DNA of 64,000 nt. Origin: Magnetospirillum sp. XM-1. GTDB taxonomy: Bacteria; Pseudomonadota; Alphaproteobacteria; Rhodospirillales; Magnetospirillaceae. Below are positions 51,764-60,386 of this stretch, piece after piece. The position numbers were made by a program, and so were the translations under genes. Positions within the stretch are counted from its first letter, which is position 1. Each line of letters opens with the position of its first letter. The stretch is from positions 4,306,001 through 4,370,000 of the forward strand of contig NZ_LN997848.1 of the NCBI RefSeq assembly GCF_001511835.1, in the 5' to 3' direction. The notes under the pieces were generated by a model that saw only the letters and a list, made by a program, of their open reading frames with translations, had not been told where the DNA came from and made no database searches.

Positions 51764-53218
51764 ATGAGCAAGAACCCGGACGATCGCGGCCCGGAACCGG
51801 CCGGCAAGACCAAATTGTCGCTGCGCCGCGCAGACCGGACGGGCACGACCGAAGGAGCCGCCCCCTGGCCGGTCCTGGTGGTGGACGACGATTCCGACGT
51901 CCATTCCATGACCCGGGTGCTGCTGCGCGACTTCAGCTTCCAGGGCAAGGGTTTCGAGGTGATCAGCGCCATGTCCGGCGCCGAGGCCCGCGCCATCCTC
52001 GGCCGCCGCAGCGACATTCCCGTGATGCTGCTCGACGTGGTGATGGAAACCCCCGACGCCGGCCTGTCGCTGATCCGCCACGTGCGCGACGACTTAGGGA
52101 ATCGCCGGCTGGCCATCGTGCTGCGCACCGGCCAGCCGGGCGAGGCGCCCGAACGCGACGTCATGCTGGCCTACGACATCAACGACTACCGCTCCAAGAC
52201 CGAACTGACGGCGCAAAAGCTGTTCACCTCGCTGATCGGCGGCTTGCGGTCGTGGATCCACCTGTCGACCATCGAAGCCATGGCCTCGACCCTGGAACGC
52301 CGGGTCACCGAGCGCACCTGCCAGTTGGACGAGGCGCGGCGCTTCGCCGAAAGCCTGGTGGAGCTGCTGCCCAATCCCCTGTGGTTCAAGGACCCGGACG
52401 GCAGCCTGCGCCTTTACAACCGGGCCTTCCGCGAGATGTTCGCCGTGGGCGACGAGGACTGGCACGGCCGCCCGTCCTCCGACACCCTGCCCGAACCGCT
52501 GGCCGGACTGGACCAACTGGCGGACCAGAGCCTGAACCTGGGCGGGTCGGGCGGATTGGCCTTCGAGACCTCCATCGACAGACAGGGCGTCACCCGCACC
52601 CTGATGGTCAACAAGGGGGTGGTGCGCAGCGATTGCCGCGACAAGCCAGACGAGCCCATCGGCACCATCGGCATCGTCACCGACATCACCGAGCGCAAGC
52701 GCATGGAAAGCCAGCTGCGCCATCTGGCCACCACCGACGAGCTGACCGGCTGCCTCAACCGCCGCGCCTTCTTCGCCGCCGCCGAGCAGGAACTGGAACG
52801 TTCCGGGCGCTATGGCGGCTCCGTCTCGGTGCTGATGATCGACATCGACCATTTCAAGCAGGTCAACGACCGCCATGGCCACGCGGTGGGCGATCAGGCG
52901 CTGCGGGCCGCCACCGCCGCCATCCGGGCCAATCTGCGCGAGATCGATTGCTTTGGCCGCCTGGGCGGCGAGGAATTCGCCGCCATGCTGCCCGAAACGC
53001 CCCTGGCCGGCGCCCTGCAGGTGGCCGAGCGGCTGCGCCAGGCGGTAGCCGCCATCGCCCTGCCCCTGGGCGACGGCGAAGCCCCGCTTCGTCTGACCAC
53101 CAGCCTGGGCGTGGCGGAACGCACGGAAGCGGATGGCGGCCTCGACCAGATCCTGGCCCGCGCCGACACGGCGCTCTACCGCGCCAAGGCCGCCGGACGC
53201 AATCGCGTCCTGGCCTGA
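51764..53218 (+). CDS. Response regulator diguanylate cyclase (REC-PAS-GGDEF)
   Basis: A 484-residue protein. The receiver domain (about 35-160) has VVDDDSDVHSM, phosphoacceptor in LLDVVMETPDAG and RTGQPGEAPERDVMLAYDIN, nearly identical wording to the kinase receiver three genes earlier. A coiled coil and a PAS domain follow (about 195-320; ESLVELLPNPLWFKDPDG, IVTDIT). The GGDEF domain (325-484) has an intact GGEEF near residue 400. An RxxD inhibitory site (REID) sits five residues before it, so product inhibition is expected. It should make cyclic di-GMP when its receiver is phosphorylated and/or when SiaC-like protein binds. ATG 51764 (GGTGGAA upstream) is preferred over a longer frame from 51728. 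Confidence 0.9.
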   Translation: MSKNPDDRGPEPAGKTKLSLRRADRTGTTEGAAPWPVLVVDDDSDVHSMTRVLLRDFSFQGKGFEVISAMSGAEARAILGRRSDIPVMLLDVVMETPDAGLSLIRHVRDDLGNRRLAIVLRTGQPGEAPERDVMLAYDINDYRSKTELTAQKLFTSLIGGLRSWIHLSTIEAMASTLERRVTERTCQLDEARRFAESLVELLPNPLWFKDPDGSLRLYNRAFREMFAVGDEDWHGRPSSDTLPEPLAGLDQLADQSLNLGGSGGLAFETSIDRQGVTRTLMVNKGVVRSDCRDKPDEPIGTIGIVTDITERKRMESQLRHLATTDELTGCLNRRAFFAAAEQELERSGRYGGSVSVLMIDIDHFKQVNDRHGHAVGDQALRAATAAIRANLREIDCFGRLGGEEFAAMLPETPLAGALQVAERLRQAVAAIALPLGDGEAPLRLTTSLGVAERTEADGGLDQILARADTALYRAKAAGRNRVLA

Positions 53219-53245
53219 TCGACGCGCAACCGCGTCCTGGCTTGA
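53197..53245 (+). repeat. Imperfect tandem duplication at the end of the GGDEF gene
   Basis: The last codons and stop of the GGDEF gene (CGCAATCGCGTCCTGGCCTGA) are repeated almost exactly just downstream as CGCAACCGCGTCCTGGCTTGA, with three substitutions. The second copy is untranslated. The following 120 bp to the next gene show no further feature. Confidence 0.7.
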
Positions 53246-53368
53246 CTCAGCCTCCCTGGATTTTCACCCGGAAGTTCAAGCCCCCCCTTTTCCATCCCCC
53301 CTACCTCGGCCATAATGTGACGGGGCGTGACGCGTCGCGCCCAAATGTGGCGGGTGGGGGATTTTCCA

Positions 53369-54130
53369 ATGCTGAGGATTTGTCTCGTCGTCCTGGGCCT
53401 GCTGGCCGCCCTGCCCGCTCTCGCCGGAAAGGTGGTCAAGGTGGGGGGGTACGACTTCGCTCCCTTCGTCGAAGGCAGCGGGACGGGCCAGCCGGACGGC
53501 CTGGCGCTGCGCCTGATCGAGGCCATGAACAAGCATCAGGACCGCTTCACCTTTCAGTTCGTCCCCACCTCGCCCAACCGCCGCTACAAAGACTTCGAGA
53601 CCGGAAAATTCGACGTCATGCTGTTCGAAAGCCCCGATTGGGGCTGGATCGAGCGGAAATTGCCGGTCGAGGCCTCCCGCGTCTTCCTCGACGGCGGCGA
53701 GTTGTACGTCGCCCTGGCCCAGCCGGGGCGGGGACAGGATTACTTCGCCGACCTGGGGGCCAAGCGCATGGTGGGCCTGCTGGGCTACCATTACGGCTTC
53801 GCCAATTTCGAGGCCGACCCCGCCGTTCTGTCGTCGCGCTTCCGCATGACCCTGGTGCGCGACAATTCCGCCAGCATCGAAGCCATCCTCAAGGATCGCG
53901 GCGACGTGGCGGTGGTCACCGACGCCTATCTCAAGCGCTGGCTGCGCACCCGGCCCGAGGTTCGGGAAAAGCTGCTGGTCTCCGAGCGTTTCGACCAGCG
54001 CTACGCCCACCGGGCCCTGATCCGCAAGGGCATCGATCTGACGCCGGCCGAAATGGACCGGATTCTGTCCGCCATGGACCTGGACGGCACCCTGACCCGG
54101 CTGTGGCGGGAATTCGGCATCCGCGACTGA
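53369..54130 (+). CDS. Periplasmic substrate-binding protein (SBP family 3-like)
   Basis: A 253-residue exported protein. The signal peptide MLRICLVVLGLLAALPALAG is followed by VVKVGGYDFAPFVEG, the typical start of amino-acid-type solute-binding domains. Two lobes are suggested by FETGKFDVMLFESPDWGW and DRGDVAVVTDAYLKRWL. No ABC permease or ATPase genes adjoin it, so it may serve as a signal-input protein or an orphan binder rather than part of a transporter. ATG 53369 (GGTGGGGG upstream) is used since the signal peptide begins there. The gene follows the GGDEF gene on the same strand with a 150-bp gap, so it could respond to or feed the signalling operon. Confidence 0.85.
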   Translation: MLRICLVVLGLLAALPALAGKVVKVGGYDFAPFVEGSGTGQPDGLALRLIEAMNKHQDRFTFQFVPTSPNRRYKDFETGKFDVMLFESPDWGWIERKLPVEASRVFLDGGELYVALAQPGRGQDYFADLGAKRMVGLLGYHYGFANFEADPAVLSSRFRMTLVRDNSASIEAILKDRGDVAVVTDAYLKRWLRTRPEVREKLLVSERFDQRYAHRALIRKGIDLTPAEMDRILSAMDLDGTLTRLWREFGIRD

Positions 54131-54210
54131 TCCCTTTTGAACCTTTCGAAACATTGCGCCCGGCGGCGTATTCGGCATAATGGTACCTTAATGCCACTAT
54201 GAGGGTCGCC

Positions 54211-56211
54211 ATGCGCCACCGCCATCTGCTGTCGCCCATTACGCTTCGCGGCGTCCGGCTGCCCAACCGCATGATCATGGGCTCCATGCATCTGGGCTTC
54301 GAGGGCCTGCCCGACGCCTGGTCGCGCCTGGCCGAGTTCTACGCCGAGCGGGCCAAAGGCGGCATCGGCCTGATCGTCACCGGTGGCGTCGCTCCCAACC
54401 CGGAAGGCAGCTTCGGCCACGACGGCACCGTGCTGACCTCGGAAGACGATCTGGGCGGCCACCGGCTGGTGACCCAGGCGGTGCATGCCCAGGGCGGCCG
54501 GGTGATCATGCAGATCCTGCATTGCGGCCGCTATTCGCGGGCCAAGGACATCGTGGCGCCGTCGGCCATCCGCGCGCCCATCAACAGCCAGACGCCCCGC
54601 GAACTCTCCGATGCCGAGATCGAGCGGACCGTCGCCGATTACGCCAATTGCGCCCGGCTGGCCGTTCAGGCCGGTTATGACGGCGTCGAGGTGATGGCGT
54701 CCGAGGGCTATCTGATCAACGAGTTCCTGGCGCTTCGCACCAACAAGCGCACCGACCGCTGGGGCGGCGACCTGCACGGCCGCATGCGCTTCCTGGTCGA
54801 GATCGTCCGCGCCGTGCGCGCCGCGCTGGGCGAGACGACGATGATGAGCGTGCGCCTGTCCATGGTCGATCTGGTCGAGGACGGGCTGTCCGCCGACGAG
54901 GTGGTGGCCGTCGCCCAGGCCATCGAGGCCGAGGGCTGCGACCTGATCAACAGCGGCATCGGCTGGCACGAGGCCCGGGTGCCGACCATCGCCCACACCG
55001 TCCCCCAGGGAGCCTGGAGTTGGGCCACCGCCCGGGTCAAGGCGGCGGTGAAGATTCCCGTCGCCGCCAGCAACCGCATCAAGACCCCCGATCTGGCCGA
55101 ATCCCTGATCGCCGAGGGCCAGTGCGATCTGGTCAGCATGGCGCGTCCCCTGCTGGCCGATCCCGCCTTCGCCGCCAAGGTCACGGCGGGCGAGGCGGAG
55201 AGCATCAACGCCTGCATCGGCTGCAACCAGGGCTGCCTCGACCCCATCTTCACCGGCGGCGCCGCCACCTGTCTGGTCAATCCCCGCGCCGGACGCGAGG
55301 GGGAATTCATGTCGCGGCGCCCGTGCGAGACCCAGCGCGTCGCCGTGGTGGGCGGCGGCCCGGCCGGCATGGCCTGCGCGCTCGAAGCCGCAAAGCGCGG
55401 CCATCAGGTCGCCCTGTTCGACGCGGCCTCCGAATTGGGCGGCCAGTTCATCCTGGCCCGCGCCGTGCCGGGCAAGGAGGAATACCTCGCCACCCCCAGC
55501 TACTACACCCGCGCCCTGAACCAGGCCGGGGTCGAGTTGCATCTGGGCCGCCCCGCCACCGCCCGCGACCTCGCGCCCTATTCCCGCATCGTGCTGGCCA
55601 CCGGCATCCGCCCGCGCGCCCTCGACCTGCCCGGGGCCGACCACGCAAAGGTGGTGGGCTACGAGGACATCCTGTCGGGACGCAAGCGGGCCGGCGCCCG
55701 CGTCGCCATCCTGGGTTCGGGCGGCATCGGCTTCGACACCGCGCTCTATCTGGTGGGCGAGGACCATGAGACCGACTTCAATGCCGAATGGGGCATCGAC
55801 CGTGCCTTCACCGGGCGCGGCGGACTGACCGAGCCGGTGGCCCCGCCGCCGGCGCGGCGCACCATCACCATGCTCCAGCGCAAGACCGACCGCCCCGGCG
55901 CGGGTCTGGGCAAGACCACCGGCTGGATTCACAAGGCCCACCTGCAACGCCACCACGTGGACATGCTGGCGGGCGTCACCTACCGCTTCATCGACGACCA
56001 GGGCCTGCACATCACCCTGGGCGGCGAGGAAAGGCTGATCGAGGCCGACACCATCATCGTCTGCATCGGCCAGGAATCCCGGCGCGATCTGGCCGACGAA
56101 CTGAAGGCCATGGGCCGCGAGGTCCAGCTGATCGGCGGCGCCCGCGACGCCTCCAAGCTCGACGCCCTGGCGGCCTTCGAGGAGGGGACGCGGCTGGGGC
56201 TGGCGCTGTAG
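54211..56211 (+). CDS. fadH: 2,4-dienoyl-CoA reductase (FadH-type FMN/4Fe-4S/FAD enzyme)
   Basis: A 666-residue enzyme with the full FadH architecture. The N-terminal TIM barrel binds FMN (LRGVRLPNRMIMGSMHLGFE) and holds the active-site Tyr in VMASEGYLINEF and His in GIGWHEARVPTI. A 4Fe-4S cluster motif, CIGCNQGCLD with a fourth Cys in ATCLVNP, follows near residues 330-355. The C-terminal half binds FAD (VVGGGPAGMACALEA) and NADPH (ILGSGGIGFDTALY). It reduces double bonds in breakdown of unsaturated fatty acids. ATG 54211 is favoured because GAGGG lies five bases upstream; ATG 54199 is in frame. It ends tail-to-tail with an HI0933-type gene across a hairpin terminator. Confidence 0.93.
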   Translation: MRHRHLLSPITLRGVRLPNRMIMGSMHLGFEGLPDAWSRLAEFYAERAKGGIGLIVTGGVAPNPEGSFGHDGTVLTSEDDLGGHRLVTQAVHAQGGRVIMQILHCGRYSRAKDIVAPSAIRAPINSQTPRELSDAEIERTVADYANCARLAVQAGYDGVEVMASEGYLINEFLALRTNKRTDRWGGDLHGRMRFLVEIVRAVRAALGETTMMSVRLSMVDLVEDGLSADEVVAVAQAIEAEGCDLINSGIGWHEARVPTIAHTVPQGAWSWATARVKAAVKIPVAASNRIKTPDLAESLIAEGQCDLVSMARPLLADPAFAAKVTAGEAESINACIGCNQGCLDPIFTGGAATCLVNPRAGREGEFMSRRPCETQRVAVVGGGPAGMACALEAAKRGHQVALFDAASELGGQFILARAVPGKEEYLATPSYYTRALNQAGVELHLGRPATARDLAPYSRIVLATGIRPRALDLPGADHAKVVGYEDILSGRKRAGARVAILGSGGIGFDTALYLVGEDHETDFNAEWGIDRAFTGRGGLTEPVAPPPARRTITMLQRKTDRPGAGLGKTTGWIHKAHLQRHHVDMLAGVTYRFIDDQGLHITLGGEERLIEADTIIVCIGQESRRDLADELKAMGREVQLIGGARDASKLDALAAFEEGTRLGLAL

Positions 56212-56231
56212 GCGGAAGGCCCCCACCCCGG

Positions 56232-56258
56232 CCCTCCCCCACCTGCGGCGGGGGAGGG
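56232..56258. terminator. Bidirectional hairpin terminator / dispersed GC-rich palindrome
   Basis: CCCTCCCCC (56232-56240) and GGGGGAGGG (56250-56258) are perfect arms around ACCTGCGGC, between two convergent genes. Pure G/C arms of this kind are common dispersed intergenic palindromes in related bacteria. There is no U-tract. Confidence 0.5.
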
Positions 56259-56309
56259 AGGTCGGGAGGGGGGCCTGGAAAGTCGGAGAGCGGCCTCGCC
56301 CGTCCGGCC

Positions 56310-57497
56310 CTAAACGCTCATCCCCGCCACCCAGCCCGACGACCACGCCCACTGGAAGTTATAGCCGCCCAGCCAGCCGGCCACGTCCACCGCCTCGCCG
56401 ACGAAATACAGGCCGGGATGGGACTTCGCCGCCATGGTCTTGGACGACAGGCCAGCCGTGTCGACGCCGCCCAGGGTGACCTCGGCGGTGCGATAGCCCT
56501 CGGACCCGGCCGGAACCAGGGCCCATTGGGACAGCAGGCGGGCCAGCCCGGCCAGGGCGGCATTGGTGGACTGACCGATCGGTCGCCCCAGTAATCCCGC
56601 CCGCTCCACCAAAGCGCGGGCGAGGCGGGCGGGCAGCATCTCGCCGACGATAGTCTCCACCTGGGCGTTGGGGCGCGCCGCCTTGCGCTCCAGCAGATGG
56701 GCGTTGGCGTCCACGTCCGGCAGCAGGTTGATGTTAATAGACTGACCGGTCAGCCAATAGGAGCTGATCTGCAGGATGGCCGGTCCCGACAGGCCGCGAT
56801 GGGTGAACAGCACCGCCTCGCGGAAACGGGTCTTGCCGAAGCTCGCCTCCGCCGGAACGGCGATGCCGGCCAGATCGCGCATCAGGTCCATGTCGGCCCC
56901 GGTGAAGGTCAGCGGCACCAGGCCGGGCCGCGGCGTCACCACCGACAGGCCGTAGCGCCCGGCCAGGGTGTGGGCGAAGCCGGTAGCGCCGATCTTCGGC
57001 ACCGACAGCCCGCCGGTGGCCACCACCAGGGCGGCGGCCTCGTAGGTTCCCCGGCTGGTCGCCACCCGGAAGGGGCCGTCGCCGGTCACCCCGCCGATCT
57101 TGGCCTCCAGCACCATCTCGACGCCGCCCGCCCCGCATTCGCCCATCAGCATGGCGACGATGTCGGCGGCGGAATTGTCGCAGAACAGCTGGCCGTGCTC
57201 GCGCTCGTGGAAGGCGATGCGGTAACGCTTCATCAATTCCAGGAAATCGGCCGGCCCAAAGCGCTTCAGCGCCGAGGTGGCATAATGGGGATTGGCCGAC
57301 AGGTACTGGGCCGGGGTGACGGTGCGGTTGGTGAAGTTGCACTTGCCGCCGCCGGATATCAGGATCTTGCGCCCCGGCTGGTCGTTGTGGTCCAGCACCA
57401 CCACCCGCCGCCCCCTTGCCGAGGCCAGTGCGGCGCACATCAGCCCGGCGGCGCCGGCACCGATCACGATCACGTCGAAGGGGGAAGACAGGCTCAT
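56310..57497 (-). CDS. HI0933/BaiN-family NAD(P)/FAD-dependent oxidoreductase
   Basis: A 395-residue flavoprotein. VIVIGAGAAGLMCAALASARG binds the FAD ADP moiety and DQPGRKILISGGGKCNFTN is the diagnostic family motif. GGLSVPKIGATGFAHTLA and FTHRGLSGPAILQIS follow, and the C-terminus has GLYFVGEAVDVAGWLGGYNFQWAWSSG, a near-invariant FAD-contacting region. The family is widespread but mostly uncharacterised; the BaiN members act in bile-acid dehydroxylation. A role in reducing an unsaturated ring or chain is possible, and its neighbour FadH is a related type of chemistry. The start is ten bases after the stop of the upstream hydrolase gene, suggesting one operon with it. Confidence 0.92.
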   Translation of the reverse strand: MSLSSPFDVIVIGAGAAGLMCAALASARGRRVVVLDHNDQPGRKILISGGGKCNFTNRTVTPAQYLSANPHYATSALKRFGPADFLELMKRYRIAFHEREHGQLFCDNSAADIVAMLMGECGAGGVEMVLEAKIGGVTGDGPFRVATSRGTYEAAALVVATGGLSVPKIGATGFAHTLAGRYGLSVVTPRPGLVPLTFTGADMDLMRDLAGIAVPAEASFGKTRFREAVLFTHRGLSGPAILQISSYWLTGQSININLLPDVDANAHLLERKAARPNAQVETIVGEMLPARLARALVERAGLLGRPIGQSTNAALAGLARLLSQWALVPAGSEGYRTAEVTLGGVDTAGLSSKTMAAKSHPGLYFVGEAVDVAGWLGGYNFQWAWSSGWVAGMSV

Positions 57498-57507
57498 GGC
57501 CGGACTT

Positions 57508-58548
57508 CTACCCCATCCGGTCGCGCCACTCCAGCAGACGGTACACCGCCCGGCCCAATACCCAGCCGTCGGCGAGGCCCGAGACGGTCAGATCGGCATG
57601 GGCAAGGCTGTCCAGGCGGTAAAGCCGGCCATGGGGCAGCGCGGCGGCCAGGGCCGCGCCCTCGCCCACCGGCACGATGCGGTCGTCACGACCGTGGATG
57701 ACCAGCATTTCAGGCGCGAAGCCCGACAGATCACGGGCGGAAAGGTCCAGCCGGCCGATCTCGTCCTTGATCCCGGGCGGCAAGGCATCGATCAGGGCAG
57801 CCACCCGCTCCGGATCGGCATTGTCCAACAGCGCCATGACCGCCACGCCCTGTGGCCCCAGCCGCCGGGCGAGGTCGTCGATGGCGGCCCCCGGATCGCC
57901 CATGCGCCGCCGGGCGATGGCTTCCAGCAAGGTGCGGTCGCCGGAATCGGTGAGGCGCCGCGCATTGCTCAGAACGAACACCCACTTGCCGTAGGCGTTG
58001 GGCTCCAGCCTTTGGCCGCCCCAAGTTCCGGTGGTGAAGAAGCCGATCACCCGGCGCGCGTCATAGGGCGGCCCCACCGCCACCATCACGGCGAGCTTGG
58101 CCGCCACATCCGCCTCCAGGGCGGCCAGCACCGCCGGCACGGCGGCATAGGAGATGGCGGCCAGCGCCACCTTGTCCCCCGGCGCATGGCGCACCGCCCG
58201 GGCCACCTCGTCGGCATCGGCGGCCGACAGCGTCAGCGCCTTGGCGCCTGCCAGATCGGGCACCATCACCCGCCAGCCCGCTCCCACCAGCGCGCCGGCG
58301 AAGCGAACCAGCCGGGGATCGTCCTTGCCGGCAGCGGCGGCGCCGGGCAGCAACACCAGCACCGGCCCGCTCTGGCCATAGAGATCGGCCCGCCCGCCGG
58401 GATAGGCCACGCTTCGGGGGGCGATGGGGGCAGCCGAGCCGCCCAGGGCGGCCATCAGGCGGATCGTGTCGAGAAGTCGGCTACCGGGCGGCGAGACGAG
58501 GCCGAGGATGACGGCGAGGAGAAGGGTCGGGAGGCCGAAGCGCCTCAC
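57508..58548 (-). CDS. Exported or membrane-anchored alpha/beta-hydrolase-fold protein
   Basis: A 346-residue protein from GTG 58548, which overlaps the TGA of the upstream gene (GTGA). The N-terminal hydrophobic segment (FGLPTLLLAVILGLVS) is a signal anchor. The fold is an alpha/beta hydrolase: PVLVLLPGAAAAG, LAAISYAAVPA at the nucleophile elbow, HGRDDRIVPVGEG with the acid residue, and LAHADLTVSG with the His. The elbow ISYAA deviates from GxSxG, so activity is uncertain. The substrate is unknown. A longer reading frame to 58713 exists but overlaps the coding region of the upstream gene. The gene lies in the middle of a three-gene leftward operon. Confidence 0.78.
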   Translation of the reverse strand: MRRFGLPTLLLAVILGLVSPPGSRLLDTIRLMAALGGSAAPIAPRSVAYPGGRADLYGQSGPVLVLLPGAAAAGKDDPRLVRFAGALVGAGWRVMVPDLAGAKALTLSAADADEVARAVRHAPGDKVALAAISYAAVPAVLAALEADVAAKLAVMVAVGPPYDARRVIGFFTTGTWGGQRLEPNAYGKWVFVLSNARRLTDSGDRTLLEAIARRRMGDPGAAIDDLARRLGPQGVAVMALLDNADPERVAALIDALPPGIKDEIGRLDLSARDLSGFAPEMLVIHGRDDRIVPVGEGAALAAALPHGRLYRLDSLAHADLTVSGLADGWVLGRAVYRLLEWRDRMG

Positions 58549-59045
58549 ACCTCGATCTCCCCCAGCTTGGCCTGGGTTTCCTTGAGGCGGTCGGCCTTTT
58601 TCTTCATCTCGTGTTCCATGCGCTTGATGCGCTTGTCCAGTTCCTCGATATGGGCCAGGCGTTCGACCCGCTTTTCCTTGTTGTAGCCCGAGACGAAACG
58701 CTTGATGCCCCAATCGGCGGTGACGAAGAACAGGGCGGCGCCGGCCACCAGCACGATGATGGCCGCCACGCCGCCATAGGCGCTGTTGACCGCCACCATG
58801 GCCCCCCAGAAGCCGATGGTCACCAGGGCCGAGGCGGTGGCCAGCACCAGCCGGTTGACCGTCTGGTCGTGGCGCATCTGGCGCTTTTCATGCTCGCGCA
58901 TGGCGTTGACGATCTCTTCCTTGGCGATGGCCTGCCAGGTGCGGAACGACATGCCCTTGACCGTCCGGTTGTCGCGGATGGTCTGTTCCAGCTTGCGCAC
59001 CAGGTAATCGGCTTTCTGTTCCGGCGTCGGGCCTTCGGCGGCCAA
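58545..59045 (-). CDS. Small membrane protein with C-terminal coiled coil
   Basis: A 166-residue protein of unknown function. The N-terminus is helical and charged (EQKADYLVRKLEQTIRDNR, FRTWQAIAKEEI). Two membrane segments lie near 66-88 (VNRLVLATASALVTIGFWGA) and 91-111 (GGVAAIIVLVAGAALFFV). A long amphipathic coiled coil rich in Lys and Glu follows (ELDKRIKRMEHEMKKKADR). The topology, with both ends cytoplasmic, suggests a scaffold or assembly factor. The start is TTG 59045 with AGGAGA upstream. It is translationally coupled to the hydrolase gene downstream. Confidence 0.75.
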   Translation of the reverse strand: MAAEGPTPEQKADYLVRKLEQTIRDNRTVKGMSFRTWQAIAKEEIVNAMREHEKRQMRHDQTVNRLVLATASALVTIGFWGAMVAVNSAYGGVAAIIVLVAGAALFFVTADWGIKRFVSGYNKEKRVERLAHIEELDKRIKRMEHEMKKKADRLKETQAKLGEIEV

Positions 59046-59088
59046 GTCTCGTCTCCTGCGGATGTGGCGACCGCAGTTTAATCACCCG

Positions 59089-60249
59089 CTACCCTTTGCG
59101 GAAAGGCCCTTCCTCGGCCTGTTCGGCGATGTCCTCGGCCACCAGGGCGCGCTCGTGGGCGAGGTAGCGGGCCACCGGCTCGGCCAGTCCGGGATCGGCG
59201 ATCCAGTGGGCGGAGTAGGTGGCGGTGGGCAGATAGCCCCGGCTGACCTTGTGCTCGCCCTGGGCGCCGGCCTCGACGCGGGCAAGGTTGTGGGAAATGG
59301 CGAAGTCGATGGCGCGGTAGTAGCAGGCCTCGAAATGCAGGAAGTCCACGTGCCGCCCGCCGCCCCAGGTGCGGCCATACAGGGTATCGTCGCCCAGCAT
59401 GTTGAAGGCGGCCCCCAGCGGCTCGCCGTCCGCCTCGGCCCAGACCAGCACCACGGATTCCGCGAGCGGCGAGGCGGACAGCTCCTCGAAGAAGGCGCGG
59501 CTGACATAGGCGCGGCCCCATTTGCGGTCCACCACCGCCTGGTAAAAGGCGTGAAAGACGTCCCAGTGCCGCGCCTTGACGTCGGCCCCCACCAGGGTGG
59601 CGAGCCGCGCGCCCGAGCGCGCCACGGCGTCGCGCTCCTTCCTGATCTGCTTGCGTTTCCGGGACGACAGCCGCCCCAGGAAGTCGTCGAAGCTCTGGTA
59701 GCCGTCGTTGCGCCAGTGGTACTGGCTGCCCAGGCGCTGCAGGTAGCCCGCCTGCCCCAGCCCGTCATATTCGGCCAGGGTGGGAAAGGTCACGTGCACC
59801 GAACTGGCCCCCAGACGCCGGGCCAGATCGACCATGGCCGACGCCAGCACCCGGCGCAGCAGGGCGGCGTCCTCGCCGGCGCGGACCAGCAGGCGCGGCC
59901 CAGTGACCGGCGTGAAGGGCACGGCGCATTGCAGCTTGGGGTAATAGGCGCCGCCGGCCCGCTCGTAGGCCTGGGCCCAGGACCAGTCGAAGACGTATTC
60001 GCCGAAGGAATGGCGCTTGAGGTAAAGGGGCGCGGCGGCCAGCAGCCGCCCCTCGCCATCCCTGACCAGGATATGGCGGGGCAGCCAGCCGGTGGCGGGC
60101 GCGGCCGAGCCGGACCGCTCCATGGCATTAAGAAAGGCGTGGCGGACAAAGGGGTTGCCGGTGCCGGCACAGGCATCCCACTCGGCCGCGCCAGCTTCCG
60201 AGACGGCGGCGGCGATGGTGACGGTCAGGGGGCGGGTTCCATCGGGCAT
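59089..60249 (-). CDS. FemAB-like acyltransferase-fold protein (DUF482)
   Basis: A 386-residue protein of the FemAB_like/DUF482 family, a GNAT-fold group found in alpha- and betaproteobacteria. Visible signatures are GNPFVRHAFLNAMERSG near the start, PLYLKRHSFGEYVFDWSWA, YYPKLQCAVPFTPVTGPRLL, SRKRKQIRKERDAV, RTWGGGRHVDFLHFEACYY and EAGAQGEHKVSRGYLP. The reaction is not established; aminoacyl transfer to a cell-wall or lipid acceptor is suggested by fold. ATG 60249 is chosen, giving the usual family length; a TTG at 60309 would extend it. The ribosome-binding site is weak. Confidence 0.88.
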   Translation of the reverse strand: MPDGTRPLTVTIAAAVSEAGAAEWDACAGTGNPFVRHAFLNAMERSGSAAPATGWLPRHILVRDGEGRLLAAAPLYLKRHSFGEYVFDWSWAQAYERAGGAYYPKLQCAVPFTPVTGPRLLVRAGEDAALLRRVLASAMVDLARRLGASSVHVTFPTLAEYDGLGQAGYLQRLGSQYHWRNDGYQSFDDFLGRLSSRKRKQIRKERDAVARSGARLATLVGADVKARHWDVFHAFYQAVVDRKWGRAYVSRAFFEELSASPLAESVVLVWAEADGEPLGAAFNMLGDDTLYGRTWGGGRHVDFLHFEACYYRAIDFAISHNLARVEAGAQGEHKVSRGYLPTATYSAHWIADPGLAEPVARYLAHERALVAEDIAEQAEEGPFRKG

Positions 60250-60386
60250 GTGGCGAAGATGAGCATTTTCCGCAAGGATTCCAAGATACGCATGCCCCTC
60301 ATGACGCAACCCGCCCCTTCGGGGAGTATCAATTCCGGTGCAGGAAATGCTATGGGAGGGCCCGCATCACCCGAACCTCGCGGATC

